Below are positions 42,989 through 51,620 of a stretch of 64,000 nucleotides of DNA, piece after piece. Source of the stretch: DASZTV01 sp035550655 (GTDB lineage: Bacteria; Actinomycetota; Actinomycetes; JAFAQI01). The first letter of the stretch is position 1, and every line of letters begins with the position of its first letter. The DNA lies in NCBI GenBank assembly GCA_035550655.1, contig DASZOU010000004.1:248001-312000 (forward strand), given 5' to 3'. The notes under the pieces are model-generated. The model searched no databases. It was not told the origin of the DNA and worked only from the letters and a program-made list of their open reading frames with translations. Position numbers and translations under genes: made by a program.

Positions 42989-45499
42989 ATGACGTCCACC
43001 ATCGAACCGGGTGCCGCGGTCACCACCGAGCCCGCGTTGGCGGCGCCGGAAGGCGCGCCGCTTGCACTCGCCGCCGGGGCCGAGCTCCTCGGCGAGGTGC
43101 ACGGCACCGGCTACGCCGACGGCGCGGCGCTGGTCCGCCGCGGCGACGGGCAGATGGTGCAGCTCGGCCCGTTGCAGTACGGCGTCCTCGAAGCCGCCGA
43201 CGGCCATCGCAGCAACGCGGAGATCGCCCGCGCGCTCAGCGAGCGGCTCGGCAGGCGACTCGACGAGCACCACGTCGATCGCATCGCCGCGAAGCTCGCG
43301 AAGCAGGGCTTGCTGGCCGGCAGCGAAGCAGCCGCACCCCCACGCCGCAACCCGCTGCTGGCGCTGCGGTGGAAGGTGTTGGTCACCAACCCCCGAGTGA
43401 CGCGATGGCTGACCGCGCCCTTCACGGTCCTGTTTCGGCCCTGGATCATGTGGCCGGTCGTCGGAGCGTTCGGTGCGGTGTGCTGGTACGTGCTCTTCGA
43501 CAAAGGGTTGGCTGAGCCGGGCGCGCAGGCGTTCCAGCGGCCCGGACTGCTCCTGCTGATCTTCGCGATCGGCGTCGTCTCCGCGGGCTTCCACGAGCTT
43601 GGCCACGCCGCCGCCTGTCGCTACGGCGGCGCCACGCCGGGCGGCATGGGTGTCGGGGTGTATCTGGTCTGGCCGGCCTTCTACACCGACGTCACCGATG
43701 CGTACCGGCTGGACCGGCGATCACGACTTCGCGTCGACCTGGCCGGCCTGTACTTCAACGCGGTGATCGCGGTCGCGATCACCGGCGTCTGGCTGGCCAC
43801 CAAACTGGACGCGCTGCTGCTGACGGTCGCCCTCCAGCTGCTGCTGATGGTCAAGCAGTTGTCCCCGGTGATCCGCGCCGATGGCTACCACATCCTGGCT
43901 GACGCCACCGGTGTCCCCGACTTGTTCGCTCACATCGGGCCGACCCTGCGTCGCCTGATCCCAGGGACGAAGCGTTCCCCCTCTGCGCTGACCGGCAAGG
44001 CCCGCGCACTCGTGACGGTATGGGTGCTCGTCGTCGTACCGGTATTGCTCAGCCTGATGCTCGCGGCCATCCTCCTGCTCCCCCGGCTTGCGACGAGCGC
44101 ATGGGACTCCGGGCGCGCGATCGCCGACGCGATGCCGCCCGCGGCGCGGCAGGGCAACGTGTTGTCGCTGCTCGCCGACGTCCTCCGGCTGATCGCACTC
44201 GGACTTCCCGTCCTGGGCAGCGTCCTCATCGCGCAGCGGTTGACGCGCGCGCTGGTTACGAAAGCCCGAGCCTGGAGCGCAGGTCGACCGGTCCGCCGAA
44301 CCGTCGCGATTCTCACGGGCGGCGCGGTCGCCGCCGCGATGGTCTGGGCGTGGTGGCCGAGCGGGCAGTACCAGCCGGTGCGCAGCACCGACCGTGGCAC
44401 GCTGCCGTCGCTGCTGTCCGCGCTCGACCGCCCGGCAACCCTCGCCCGGCCGGCTGCCGCGTCCCCGGTTCTGCAGCCCGGGCGGTACATCGCACTGGCG
44501 ATGGTGCCGAAGCAGGGAGCTACTGCCGCCCGCCCGGCGCTGTTGATCGTTCGCGGTTCCGACGGCGATCCGGTTGCCGTACTCAGCACCACCGACCCGG
44601 TGGCGACCACGTCCGCGGCGACCGGATCCGCTGCGTCCAGCGGACCGGTGGCGTCGCCGGGCGCGCAGCCGACGGCGGCAGTCCCGACTGCGGTGCCCAC
44701 CGCCGCGGCGCCGGTGCCTCCGATTTCGGGACGATCGAGCAGCCCGGACAGTCAGGGGCCGCCTCCCGCGCCGGCTAGAGCGTTCCCCTTCGCCTTGCCG
44801 GCTCCGCCACGACCCGGCGACAGCCAGGCGCTCGCCATGAACCAGACCGACGGCGGTGTGGTCTACCGAGTGGCCTACGCCGTCGTGACCGTCTCCGGTG
44901 ACGACCCGGTGACCAACGACAACAGCGCGATTGCGCTGGCGAGCTGCAACTCCTGCACGACGGTCGCGGTGTCGTTTCAGCTCGTACTGGTGGTGGGCGA
45001 GAGCCACGCCATCGCGCCGATCAACGCAGCGGAGGCGCTCAACGACGACTGCCCCGCGTGCATGACGACCGCAGTCGCCGACCAGCTGGTCGTGACGCTG
45101 ACCTCCACCCCGTCGCAAGACCTGGTGGACCGGCTGCAGGCAGCACTGAAGCGGCTCAACCTGCTCCCGCTACTCGGCACCAACGCCACCCCTTCCGGGA
45201 TCGCTGACCAGGTCATGGCCGTGCAGCACAACGTCGAAGACCTCCTGCAACAAAGCGGCCTGCTCGCCACACCGCTGACGAGCTCCTCGCCCGCTCCCAC
45301 CAGCGCAGCGACCAGCATCCCGTCACAACAGCCCGCACCGACGCCGACGGCCACGGCTTCCGGTGGCTCGACGCCGGCCGGCTCCTCGGACAGCCCGAGT
45401 ACAAGCACGCCGGACAGCGCGACACCATCGCCCGCCGCGTCAGCCAGCGACACCGGATCCGGGTCGCCGGCGCCGAGCGCCTCCGCGTCGGCCGGCTAG
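42989..45499 (+). CDS. Membrane zinc metalloprotease (M50/S2P type) with PqqD-like N-terminus and extracellular C-x2-C domain
   Basis: The 836-residue protein has a PqqD/winged-helix-like region (about residues 40-112; VQLGPLQYGVLEAADG, ARALSERLG). A multi-helix membrane protease follows (about 145-455) with the zinc motif HELGH at 202-206 and a likely third ligand in RADGYH (Asp298). A Pro/Thr-rich extracellular stalk precedes a domain with paired cysteines CNSC (653-656) and CPAC (688-691) at equivalent places in two half-repeats. The tail is Ser/Thr/Pro-rich. Such 'peptide zinc metalloprotease' proteins are known in Actinomycetota, but without assigned substrates. The upstream repeat protein is the obvious candidate. 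Confidence 0.82.
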   Translation: MTSTIEPGAAVTTEPALAAPEGAPLALAAGAELLGEVHGTGYADGAALVRRGDGQMVQLGPLQYGVLEAADGHRSNAEIARALSERLGRRLDEHHVDRIAAKLAKQGLLAGSEAAAPPRRNPLLALRWKVLVTNPRVTRWLTAPFTVLFRPWIMWPVVGAFGAVCWYVLFDKGLAEPGAQAFQRPGLLLLIFAIGVVSAGFHELGHAAACRYGGATPGGMGVGVYLVWPAFYTDVTDAYRLDRRSRLRVDLAGLYFNAVIAVAITGVWLATKLDALLLTVALQLLLMVKQLSPVIRADGYHILADATGVPDLFAHIGPTLRRLIPGTKRSPSALTGKARALVTVWVLVVVPVLLSLMLAAILLLPRLATSAWDSGRAIADAMPPAARQGNVLSLLADVLRLIALGLPVLGSVLIAQRLTRALVTKARAWSAGRPVRRTVAILTGGAVAAAMVWAWWPSGQYQPVRSTDRGTLPSLLSALDRPATLARPAAASPVLQPGRYIALAMVPKQGATAARPALLIVRGSDGDPVAVLSTTDPVATTSAATGSAASSGPVASPGAQPTAAVPTAVPTAAAPVPPISGRSSSPDSQGPPPAPARAFPFALPAPPRPGDSQALAMNQTDGGVVYRVAYAVVTVSGDDPVTNDNSAIALASCNSCTTVAVSFQLVLVVGESHAIAPINAAEALNDDCPACMTTAVADQLVVTLTSTPSQDLVDRLQAALKRLNLLPLLGTNATPSGIADQVMAVQHNVEDLLQQSGLLATPLTSSSPAPTSAATSIPSQQPAPTPTATASGGSTPAGSSDSPSTSTPDSATPSPAASASDTGSGSPAPSASASAG

Positions 45500-45501
45500 C
45501 G

Positions 45502-45521
45502 AGCGGCGCGTCCGAGCCGCT
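45502..45521. terminator. Weak hairpin between convergent genes
   Basis: AGCGGC (45502-45507) and GCCGCT (45516-45521) can pair across an 8-nt loop in the 20-bp gap between the protease stop and the leftward LLM stop. Short arms make this tentative. Confidence 0.3.
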
Positions 45522-46494
45522 ACAGCTCGTCGATGACCTGGGTCTCGAACAGCTTGAGACTCGACCAGGCCAGCTCTGGCGGCGTGCCGCCGCACATCGG
45601 GTGCAACATCACGAACGGGAACGGCGCCGCCTTCAGGTCCTCGACCATCTGGGCGGGCGTGACCACGCTGTACTCGCCCATGGCGCGCAGCGCCTCGATG
45701 TCGGCGACCTCCTGGTACGGGCCGGCGGTTCCGCTGTCCGCGATCCACTTGCCGTAGGCGTTCGTCTCGTGGAGGAAGTACGGGCCGTGCTCCTGCCAGC
45801 CCTTGTCGGCGTCCGCGGCAAGCGCGACGGTGTGAGCCGGCGGCAGCATTCCCGGTCCGGGGTCAGCCTTGCCGAGCTTGATGCATTCGTCCCGGTACGC
45901 GTCCCACACTGACGGGATCGACGGGATGAAGCCGTCCGCGATCCGCGCGGCCCGCCGAGCAGCCGCGTCGCTGCTGCCACCGAGAAGCAGCGCCGGGCCG
46001 CCGTCGCGGTAAGGCGACGGCGTCACGCGGACAGTGCGCCCCCGGAAGTCGAAGGCTTCGCCCGAGAACGCCAGCCGCAAGGTCTCGACGGCTTCGGTGA
46101 CCCGCTTGGCGCGCTCGCCGATCGGCACGCCGAACATCTCGAACTCCTCGCCGACGTAGCCGCCGGCGAGGATCACGTCCACCCGGCCCTTGCTGAGGTG
46201 GTCGAGGACGATCAGGTCCTCGGCCAGCCGCAACGGGTCGTAGAAAGGCACGATCACCGCCGCGACCATCAGCCGCACGTTCGTCGTACGCGCCGCCATC
46301 GCCGCGAGCATCGGCAGCGGGCTGGGCAGGTAGCCGTCGGGCGAGCCGTGATGCTCGGAGACGGTGAGGCTGACACAGCCGAGCCGGTCGGCCCACTCCG
46401 CCATCTCCAGCGCCGCGTCGTACCGGTCCGCCATCGGCACACCGGCGAAGGCCGGATTCCGGAAGTCGAACCGCAGCCCGAACATCACTGTCAT
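45520..46494 (-). CDS. LLM-class (F420-type) oxidoreductase
   Basis: The 324-residue TIM-barrel protein has TVSEHHGSPDGYLPSP (about residues 44-59), the bacterial luciferase-like substrate loop, and DHLSKGRVDVILAGGY (about 97-112). It is probably F420- or FMN-dependent and could act as a reductase or monooxygenase in the catabolic cluster. It ends the leftward series that begins at 52379 and follows the SDR gene by 10 nt. It is only distantly similar to the LLM protein at 29354-30376. Confidence 0.86.
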   Translation of the reverse strand: MTVMFGLRFDFRNPAFAGVPMADRYDAALEMAEWADRLGCVSLTVSEHHGSPDGYLPSPLPMLAAMAARTTNVRLMVAAVIVPFYDPLRLAEDLIVLDHLSKGRVDVILAGGYVGEEFEMFGVPIGERAKRVTEAVETLRLAFSGEAFDFRGRTVRVTPSPYRDGGPALLLGGSSDAAARRAARIADGFIPSIPSVWDAYRDECIKLGKADPGPGMLPPAHTVALAADADKGWQEHGPYFLHETNAYGKWIADSGTAGPYQEVADIEALRAMGEYSVVTPAQMVEDLKAAPFPFVMLHPMCGGTPPELAWSSLKLFETQVIDEL

Positions 46495-46504
46495 GTCGCG
46501 CCCC

Positions 46505-47302
46505 TCAGCTAGCCGGCTCGGCAGCCACCGCCGCGGCGCCGGCAGTCATCAGCTCGACGGCCTCGCGACGGGACAACGTCGCCAACGGCGACGGCCCGCC
46601 TGGGTCCGCCATCCCGTACGCCCACGCCGGCCCGTCGCCGAGATGCGCGATCGCCTCCGCCGCCACGGCCGCTGGGGCTGCGAGGTTGTCCATGTGGCCG
46701 CCGTGCCGGGCCAGCGAGCGTTGCAGCGACGGCGTATCGGTCGCGCCCAGCACGAGCGCGAGCACATCGACGCCGTGCGGTCGCCACTCGGCCCACAACG
46801 ACTCGGCGAGATTGGCGTCGAACGCCTTGGTCGCGCTGTAGACAGCGAGCGTCGCCCCGCCCGCCCATGCCGCTCCGGACGTGACCAGTACGACGCCACC
46901 GCGCCCTCGCTCGACCATGCGCCCGCCGAACGCGTGACTTGCCTCGAGCACCGCCGTGCAGTTGCGCTGCACGAAGCCTCGCAGCTCCGCGATGTCGCGG
47001 GAGAGCAGAGGAAGGTTGACGGTGTCCGCACCGGCGTTGAAGACCAGCAGGCCGATCTCGAGGTCGGCCGTCGCGGCTACCAGCTGCTCGATCGCTTCCG
47101 GCTCACTGAGGTCCTGTACGACGACCCGGGTCTCGACCGGGAGTCTGCTGGCGAGCGCCTCCAGCAGCTCGCGACGACGCGCGACGAGCACGACGTTGAC
47201 GCCGAGAGCAGCGAGCTGCTCCGCGAAGGCGGCACCGATGCCGTCGGACGCGCCCGCGACGAGTGCCCACGGTCCGTAGCGCTCGACGAGCGGTTCAGCC
47301 AC
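46505..47302 (-). CDS. Short-chain dehydrogenase/reductase
   Basis: This 265-residue SDR has VAGASDGIGAAFAEQLA for cofactor binding, a FNAG motif (in place of NNAG) and the active-site stretch VTSGAAWAGG...YSATKAF. Its sequence is closer to the DltE/3-oxoacyl reductase-like SDRs that lack a long C-terminal extension. Start GTG 47302 lies inside the 3' end of the upstream SRPBCC gene (8-nt overlap), which implies translational coupling. The upstream part of the longer open frame is antisense-like, arginine-rich and not homologous. Confidence 0.85.
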   Translation of the reverse strand: MAEPLVERYGPWALVAGASDGIGAAFAEQLAALGVNVVLVARRRELLEALASRLPVETRVVVQDLSEPEAIEQLVAATADLEIGLLVFNAGADTVNLPLLSRDIAELRGFVQRNCTAVLEASHAFGGRMVERGRGGVVLVTSGAAWAGGATLAVYSATKAFDANLAESLWAEWRPHGVDVLALVLGATDTPSLQRSLARHGGHMDNLAAPAAVAAEAIAHLGDGPAWAYGMADPGGPSPLATLSRREAVELMTAGAAAVAAEPAS

Positions 47303-47798
47303 GCGGATTGGCCAGCTCTTCGTCGGTGTAGAGGAACTGCTTGCCGATGTCCTCACTGCCCTGCTCCGCAGCCAGCTTCTCCAGCCGGCCGCCGAGCAGT
47401 GGGATGGAGACCTTCGCGTCGATGTCGATGACATGGTCCGTGCCGCCGTCGGCTCCGGGGCGCAGCGTATGCACGCCTTCGACCCGGGACGGCACACCAT
47501 GCACTTCGACCCGATAGGTGCAGACCCTGGCGCCGGTGGCGTCGGCCGGCGCCCAGTTCTCGATCTGGGTTGCGGTCTGGCTCGGCGTGAGCACCTTCTT
47601 CGCGAATCCCGGCAGCTCGATGTCCATCGTCCGCTTCGTCACGACCTCGCAGCCGCCGTCGTCGGTCTCGCTGCGGTCGATTGCGACGTCACGACCACCG
47701 AGCGCGACGTACTTGCGCTCGATGAAACCCGGATCGCTGATCAATGCGTAGACGGTCTCGACGTCCGCGGCGTAGTGGTGTTCCAGTCGTGACTTCAT
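47295..47798 (-). CDS. DUF2505-family SRPBCC protein
   Basis: This 167-residue protein begins MKSRLEHHYAADVETVYALISDPGF and has the alternating beta strands and C-terminal helix of DUF2505, a mycobacterial/actinobacterial branch of the START-like fold. The pocket is expected to hold a lipid or acyl chain; no catalytic residues are known. It lies 3 nt behind another SRPBCC gene and overlaps the following SDR gene by 8 nt. Two consecutive ligand-binding folds in one operon suggest handling of a hydrophobic intermediate. Confidence 0.82.
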   Translation of the reverse strand: MKSRLEHHYAADVETVYALISDPGFIERKYVALGGRDVAIDRSETDDGGCEVVTKRTMDIELPGFAKKVLTPSQTATQIENWAPADATGARVCTYRVEVHGVPSRVEGVHTLRPGADGGTDHVIDIDAKVSIPLLGGRLEKLAAEQGSEDIGKQFLYTDEELANPRG

Positions 47799-47801
47799 CT
47801 C

Positions 47802-48242
47802 TCACCCTGTCGTCTCGGCGTAGCGAGCGAGCCGGGTGGCGAAGCCTCGGACGACCCGGCTCAGGACGAACATCGTCACGGGCGCCGCTCCCGGGAACCG
47901 TCCGTCGCAGGTTGCGGCCCAGGTGATCCGACAACCCTCGCCGTCCTTGTCGACGGACACGATCGCGCGGTAGTCACGCACCGGCGTCCGGCTGAGGATC
48001 GTGTAGGCCAGGTAGTGCGGCGGGTCGTACTCGGTGATCTGTTCGCGGGTGGAGAACTGCTTCGTGCCCAGGCGGCGGATCGCTCCGACGCCACCCGGCG
48101 CCGGATCTCCCTCGCGCTCCCACGCCGACCAGCGAATGGTCGGCCCGGCCCACTTCGACCAGGTGGTGGCGTCCGCAACGAGCCCGAACACCTTCTCCTG
48201 CGGTGCGTTGCACCGCACTCGGATGTCGTACGTCGAGGGCAT
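47802..48242 (-). CDS. SRPBCC-family protein
   Basis: The 146-residue protein is a polyketide-cyclase-2-type START-like fold: STYDIRVRCNAPQEKVFGLVADATTWSKWAG at the N-terminus in pieces, EYDPPHYLAYTIL in the middle and a C-terminal helix (MFVLSRVVRGFATRLARY). It is spaced 3 nt from both neighbours, between the hydratase and the DUF2505-like gene, so it is part of the same operon. It is not clearly a duplicate of the neighbouring SRPBCC gene. Function unknown beyond hydrophobic ligand binding. Confidence 0.8.
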   Translation of the reverse strand: MPSTYDIRVRCNAPQEKVFGLVADATTWSKWAGPTIRWSAWEREGDPAPGGVGAIRRLGTKQFSTREQITEYDPPHYLAYTILSRTPVRDYRAIVSVDKDGEGCRITWAATCDGRFPGAAPVTMFVLSRVVRGFATRLARYAETTG

Positions 48243-48245
48243 CGC

Positions 48246-49073
48246 TCACCAGCCCTTGAACTCGGTGTCGCGCCGCTCGACGAAGGCCCGGACGCCCTCT
48301 TGCGCGTCCTCCGTCGTCATGACGAGCTCCTGGCCCCAGGCTTCGTCGTTGAGCGCCGTGCCACGGTCGACGTCGAGGGCGCTGTTCACCAGCCGCTTCG
48401 CGACCGCGATGGCCCGCGTCGGCCCGGTCGCAAGTCGCTCGGCGAGCGCCGTGGCGGCCGCCAGCGCCTCGCCGGCGGGCACGAGATGCGTCGCCAGGCC
48501 CCACTCGTGCGCCTTCGCTGCCGGCAGGTCGTCGCCGAAGAAGTAGAGCTGCTTCGCGCGCTGCGGCCCGACGAGCCGGGTGAGCAGGTATGGCCCCCCG
48601 GCGTCAGGGGCGATCCCACGCCGGACGAAGACCGGCACGATCTTCGCCGTCTCCGTCATCACGACGATGTCGCAGGCGAGGGCGAGGTGCATGCCGCCGC
48701 CGGCCGCCGTACCGTTCACGGCCGCGATCACCGGCTTGTCGCAGTCGAGGATCGACGTGACCAGTCGCTGCCATCCGGTCTGGATCGCGCGGGCCGTGTC
48801 GCCTTGCGCGAAGTTCGGCGCACCCTCCGGACGCGGGGCGCGCGGCAGCGAGGTGCGCAGGTCGGCGCCGGTGCAGAACGCCCGGTCGCCACTGCCCGTC
48901 AACACGACGGCGCGGACGTTGAGGTCCTCGCTCGCCTGGTTGAACGCGTCACCCAGGCCGTCGCGCGCTCGCCAGTCCAGCGAGTTGTGCACGTCGGGGC
49001 GGTCGAGGGTGATGGTCAGGACACCACCGGCCAGGTGGGTCTTGATCCCGATGTCCTCGTCGCTCACGTCCAC
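48246..49073 (-). CDS. Enoyl-CoA hydratase/isomerase family protein
   Basis: The crotonase of about 275 residues has LDRPDVHNSLDWRARDGLG, the oxyanion-hole segments FCTGADLRTSLP and NGTAAGGGMHLALACD, and the active-site loop RRGIAPDAGGPYLLTRLVG. The start is not certain: GTG 49073 and GTG 49067 both fit, while the open frame upstream to 49253 has no homology. It follows the CoA ligase gene in the same operon (gap about 44 bp) and precedes two SRPBCC genes. It probably hydrates the enoyl-CoA made by the divergent ACAD pair at 52488-54605. Confidence 0.86.
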   Translation of the reverse strand: MDVSDEDIGIKTHLAGGVLTITLDRPDVHNSLDWRARDGLGDAFNQASEDLNVRAVVLTGSGDRAFCTGADLRTSLPRAPRPEGAPNFAQGDTARAIQTGWQRLVTSILDCDKPVIAAVNGTAAGGGMHLALACDIVVMTETAKIVPVFVRRGIAPDAGGPYLLTRLVGPQRAKQLYFFGDDLPAAKAHEWGLATHLVPAGEALAAATALAERLATGPTRAIAVAKRLVNSALDVDRGTALNDEAWGQELVMTTEDAQEGVRAFVERRDTEFKGW

Positions 49074-49117
49074 CGACCCCACCCGCCGCCCATCATTCGA
49101 GCCCGCTTCGCCGGCGC

Positions 49118-50671
49118 TCACTTGGTTTGCCCAAATCGCTCGCGGAGCTTGAACTTCAGCACCTTGTTCAACGTTTCGTTGCGAGGCAGAGCGTCGACGA
49201 TCTCCAGGCGCTCCGGGATCTTCTGCATCATCAGTCCGGCGTCGCGGCACCACGCGACCAGCTCATCGAGCGTGATCGGGTCGAACCCCGCGGCCGTCTC
49301 CACGACGGCGCACACCATCTCGCCGCGCTCCTCGTCGGGCACCCCGATCACCGCGACGTCACCGATCTTCGGGTGGGTGAACAGCACGTCCTCGAGCTCG
49401 CGCGCGGAGATGTTCTCGCCCTTGCGGATGATGACGTCCTTGAGCCGCCCGGTGAGCCGAAGGTGACCGTCCGGGCGCAGCACGCCGAGATCTCCGGTGC
49501 GGAACCAGCCTTCGCTGTCGAACGCCTCGGCGTTGACAGCTGGATCCGTGTATCCGACGCACACCACAGGTCCGCGCAGCCTGACCTCGCCCTCCTCATC
49601 CGGAGCGGCGACCTTCTCCTCGGCAGTGACGATGCGGATCTCCGCGCCGAGCACCGGCTTGCCGTCGGTGTTGGCGAGCTGCTCGTCGGTGTCGTGCGGC
49701 GATCCCATCGCCATCATCGGCACCTCGGTCATGCCGTAGCCGTGGACCAGCCGGACACCCATCTCCTTGGCGATGTCGTAGAACAGCTCCGGCGGCTTCG
49801 CGGCCCCGCCACCGGACATGATGCGCAGCGTCGGGATGATCGGGGTGTCCGGCGTCTTGCGCTGCTCGGCGAGGAACATTTGGTAGAAGGCGGTGCTGCC
49901 GCCGCACATCGTGACGCCGAGGTCCCGGTACGCCGCCACCGCGTCGGCCGGGACGAACGACTCGACCAGGACCGCTCCGAACCCGGCCGACAGCATCATC
50001 AACAGATAGTCGGGTCCGGCGATGTGCGAGTAGGGAAAGGCCATCGAGCCGATGTCGTCAGGTGACATGTCGAGCGCCGCCGCGAGACCGCGACCGCCCG
50101 CCATCAGCGTCTGGTCGGTGTGCTGCACGCCCTTGGGCTCCGAGGTGGTGCCGGACGTGTAGTAGATCCAGCGCACCTCTTCACCGGAGGCCGGCGGGTC
50201 AGGCAGCGTCGCCGGATCTCCGGTCGGCAGCTCCAGACCGATCTCGAGAACCGTCGGCGCCGGCGTCAGCTCGCCGGCCAGCTCGCGCGCCATCGCGCCG
50301 AAGTCGCGGTCCTTCCAGACCCCCGGGACGATGAAGAAGTCGGGCCGGCTCGCCCGCAGCACCGCCCCTACCTCCCGCTCGCGATACAGGTGGAGGACGG
50401 GGTTCTGCACGGCGCCGAGGCGCGCCAACGCGATCGACAGCACGACGCTCTCGATCCGCGTCGGCAGCTGCCAGGTCACCTTGGTGCCGGGACCGATGCC
50501 GAGCGCGAGCAGCCCGGCGGCCACCCGCTCGACGTCACTCGCGAACTCCGCGAACCCGACCCGACGGCCCGTCGTGTCGATCAGCAGGGGGCGGTCGCCC
50601 GACTCGGCGGCACGCCGTCGTACCAGCTCCCAGATCGTCGGAGCTTCCAGCAGGGCGGCAGCCGTCGTCAC
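49118..50671 (-). CDS. AMP-forming acyl-CoA synthetase (cyclohexanecarboxylate-CoA-ligase-like)
   Basis: The 517-residue ligase has IYYTSGTTSEPKG (P-loop, about residue 165), YGMTEVPMM, GWFRTGDLG, KGENISARELED and the C-terminal RNETLNKVLKFKLRE with the catalytic Lys. Start GTG 50671 sits 5 nt after the SDR stop. Order of motifs and the PKGVQHTDQTL segment resemble ligases for alicyclic acids, but this is a weak indication. It is the third gene of the leftward operon starting at 52379. Confidence 0.88.
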   Translation of the reverse strand: MTTAAALLEAPTIWELVRRRAAESGDRPLLIDTTGRRVGFAEFASDVERVAAGLLALGIGPGTKVTWQLPTRIESVVLSIALARLGAVQNPVLHLYREREVGAVLRASRPDFFIVPGVWKDRDFGAMARELAGELTPAPTVLEIGLELPTGDPATLPDPPASGEEVRWIYYTSGTTSEPKGVQHTDQTLMAGGRGLAAALDMSPDDIGSMAFPYSHIAGPDYLLMMLSAGFGAVLVESFVPADAVAAYRDLGVTMCGGSTAFYQMFLAEQRKTPDTPIIPTLRIMSGGGAAKPPELFYDIAKEMGVRLVHGYGMTEVPMMAMGSPHDTDEQLANTDGKPVLGAEIRIVTAEEKVAAPDEEGEVRLRGPVVCVGYTDPAVNAEAFDSEGWFRTGDLGVLRPDGHLRLTGRLKDVIIRKGENISARELEDVLFTHPKIGDVAVIGVPDEERGEMVCAVVETAAGFDPITLDELVAWCRDAGLMMQKIPERLEIVDALPRNETLNKVLKFKLRERFGQTK

Positions 50672-50676
50672 GCTGC

Positions 50677-51585
50677 TCAGCCTCCCGCGCCGTAGACCGG
50701 CGTCGGAGTGGGGGCCTTGTCGAGCAGGTCGCGCACGACCGGGCCGAGCTCCGACGGCCCCCACCGGTCGCCCTTGTCCACCCGCGGCCCGTGCTGCCAG
50801 CCGTCCGCCACGCCGACGATGCCGCCCTCCACCTCGAACACCCGCCCTGTCACCTCGCGCGACTCGGCCGAGCCGAGCCAGACGACGAGGGGCGAGACGT
50901 TCTCGGGCGCCATCGCGTCGAATCCGCTGTCCGGCTTGCGCATCATGTCCGGCATAGCGACCTCGGTCATCCGGGTGCGCGCCGCCGGCGCGATCGCGTT
51001 GGCGGTCACGCCGTAGCGCGCAAGCTCCGCGGCTGCCACGAGGGTCAGCCCGACGATGCCCGCCTTGGCGGCGCTGTAGTTGCCCTGGCCGACGCTTCCC
51101 ATCAGCCCGGCACCCGATGAGGTGTTGATGATCCGGGCATCGACGGCCGCGCCCGCCTTGGACTGCTCGCGCCAGTACGCGCCGGCGTGACGCAGCGGGC
51201 AGAAGTGGCCGCGCAAGTGGACCCGGTTGACCGCGTCCCACTCCTCGATCGACATGCTGATCAGCATCCGGTCGCGCAGGAATCCCGCGTTGTTGACCAG
51301 CACGTCGAGACCGCCGAAGGCGTCGACCGCTGTCCGCACCAGCGACTCGGCACCGTCCCAGTCGGCGACGTCGTCGGTGTTCGCGACGGCCTCGCCACCC
51401 GCCGCGACGATCTCGTCGACAACCGACTGGGCGGGCCCGGTCGACGTGCCTTCACCCTCGCGGGAGGTACCGATGTCGTTGACCACGACCCGGGCCCCCT
51501 CCGCGGCGAACGCCAGCGCGTGCGCGCGTCCCAACCCGCCGCCCGCACCGGTGACGATGACCACGCGGCCGTCACAGATCCCCAC
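50677..51585 (-). CDS. Short-chain dehydrogenase/reductase, long form
   Basis: The 302-residue SDR has TGAGGGLGRAHALAFA, VVVNDIGTSREGEG, NNAGFLRDRM and the catalytic segment NTSSGAGLMGSVGQGNYSAAKAG (Ser, Tyr, Lys; in pieces). A C-terminal extension contains MAPENVSPLVVWLGS and a Trp-containing tail, as in hydroxyacyl-CoA dehydrogenase-like SDRs of multifunctional enzymes. It is closely similar in layout to the SDRs at 34921-35832 and 61105-62016. It would oxidise a 3-hydroxyacyl-CoA made by the downstream hydratase. The start is GTG 51585. Confidence 0.88.
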   Translation of the reverse strand: MGICDGRVVIVTGAGGGLGRAHALAFAAEGARVVVNDIGTSREGEGTSTGPAQSVVDEIVAAGGEAVANTDDVADWDGAESLVRTAVDAFGGLDVLVNNAGFLRDRMLISMSIEEWDAVNRVHLRGHFCPLRHAGAYWREQSKAGAAVDARIINTSSGAGLMGSVGQGNYSAAKAGIVGLTLVAAAELARYGVTANAIAPAARTRMTEVAMPDMMRKPDSGFDAMAPENVSPLVVWLGSAESREVTGRVFEVEGGIVGVADGWQHGPRVDKGDRWGPSELGPVVRDLLDKAPTPTPVYGAGG

Positions 51586-51620
51586 GCGTTGCGCCTCTCT
51601 GTCTCAGATCGGAAGTCTTA

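Noticed and set aside
42033..43606. Leftward open frames across the repeat-protein gene
   Set aside because: They encode biased shadow sequence of the repeat region; the rightward frame has the ribosome site, terminal duplicated blocks and family-like motifs.
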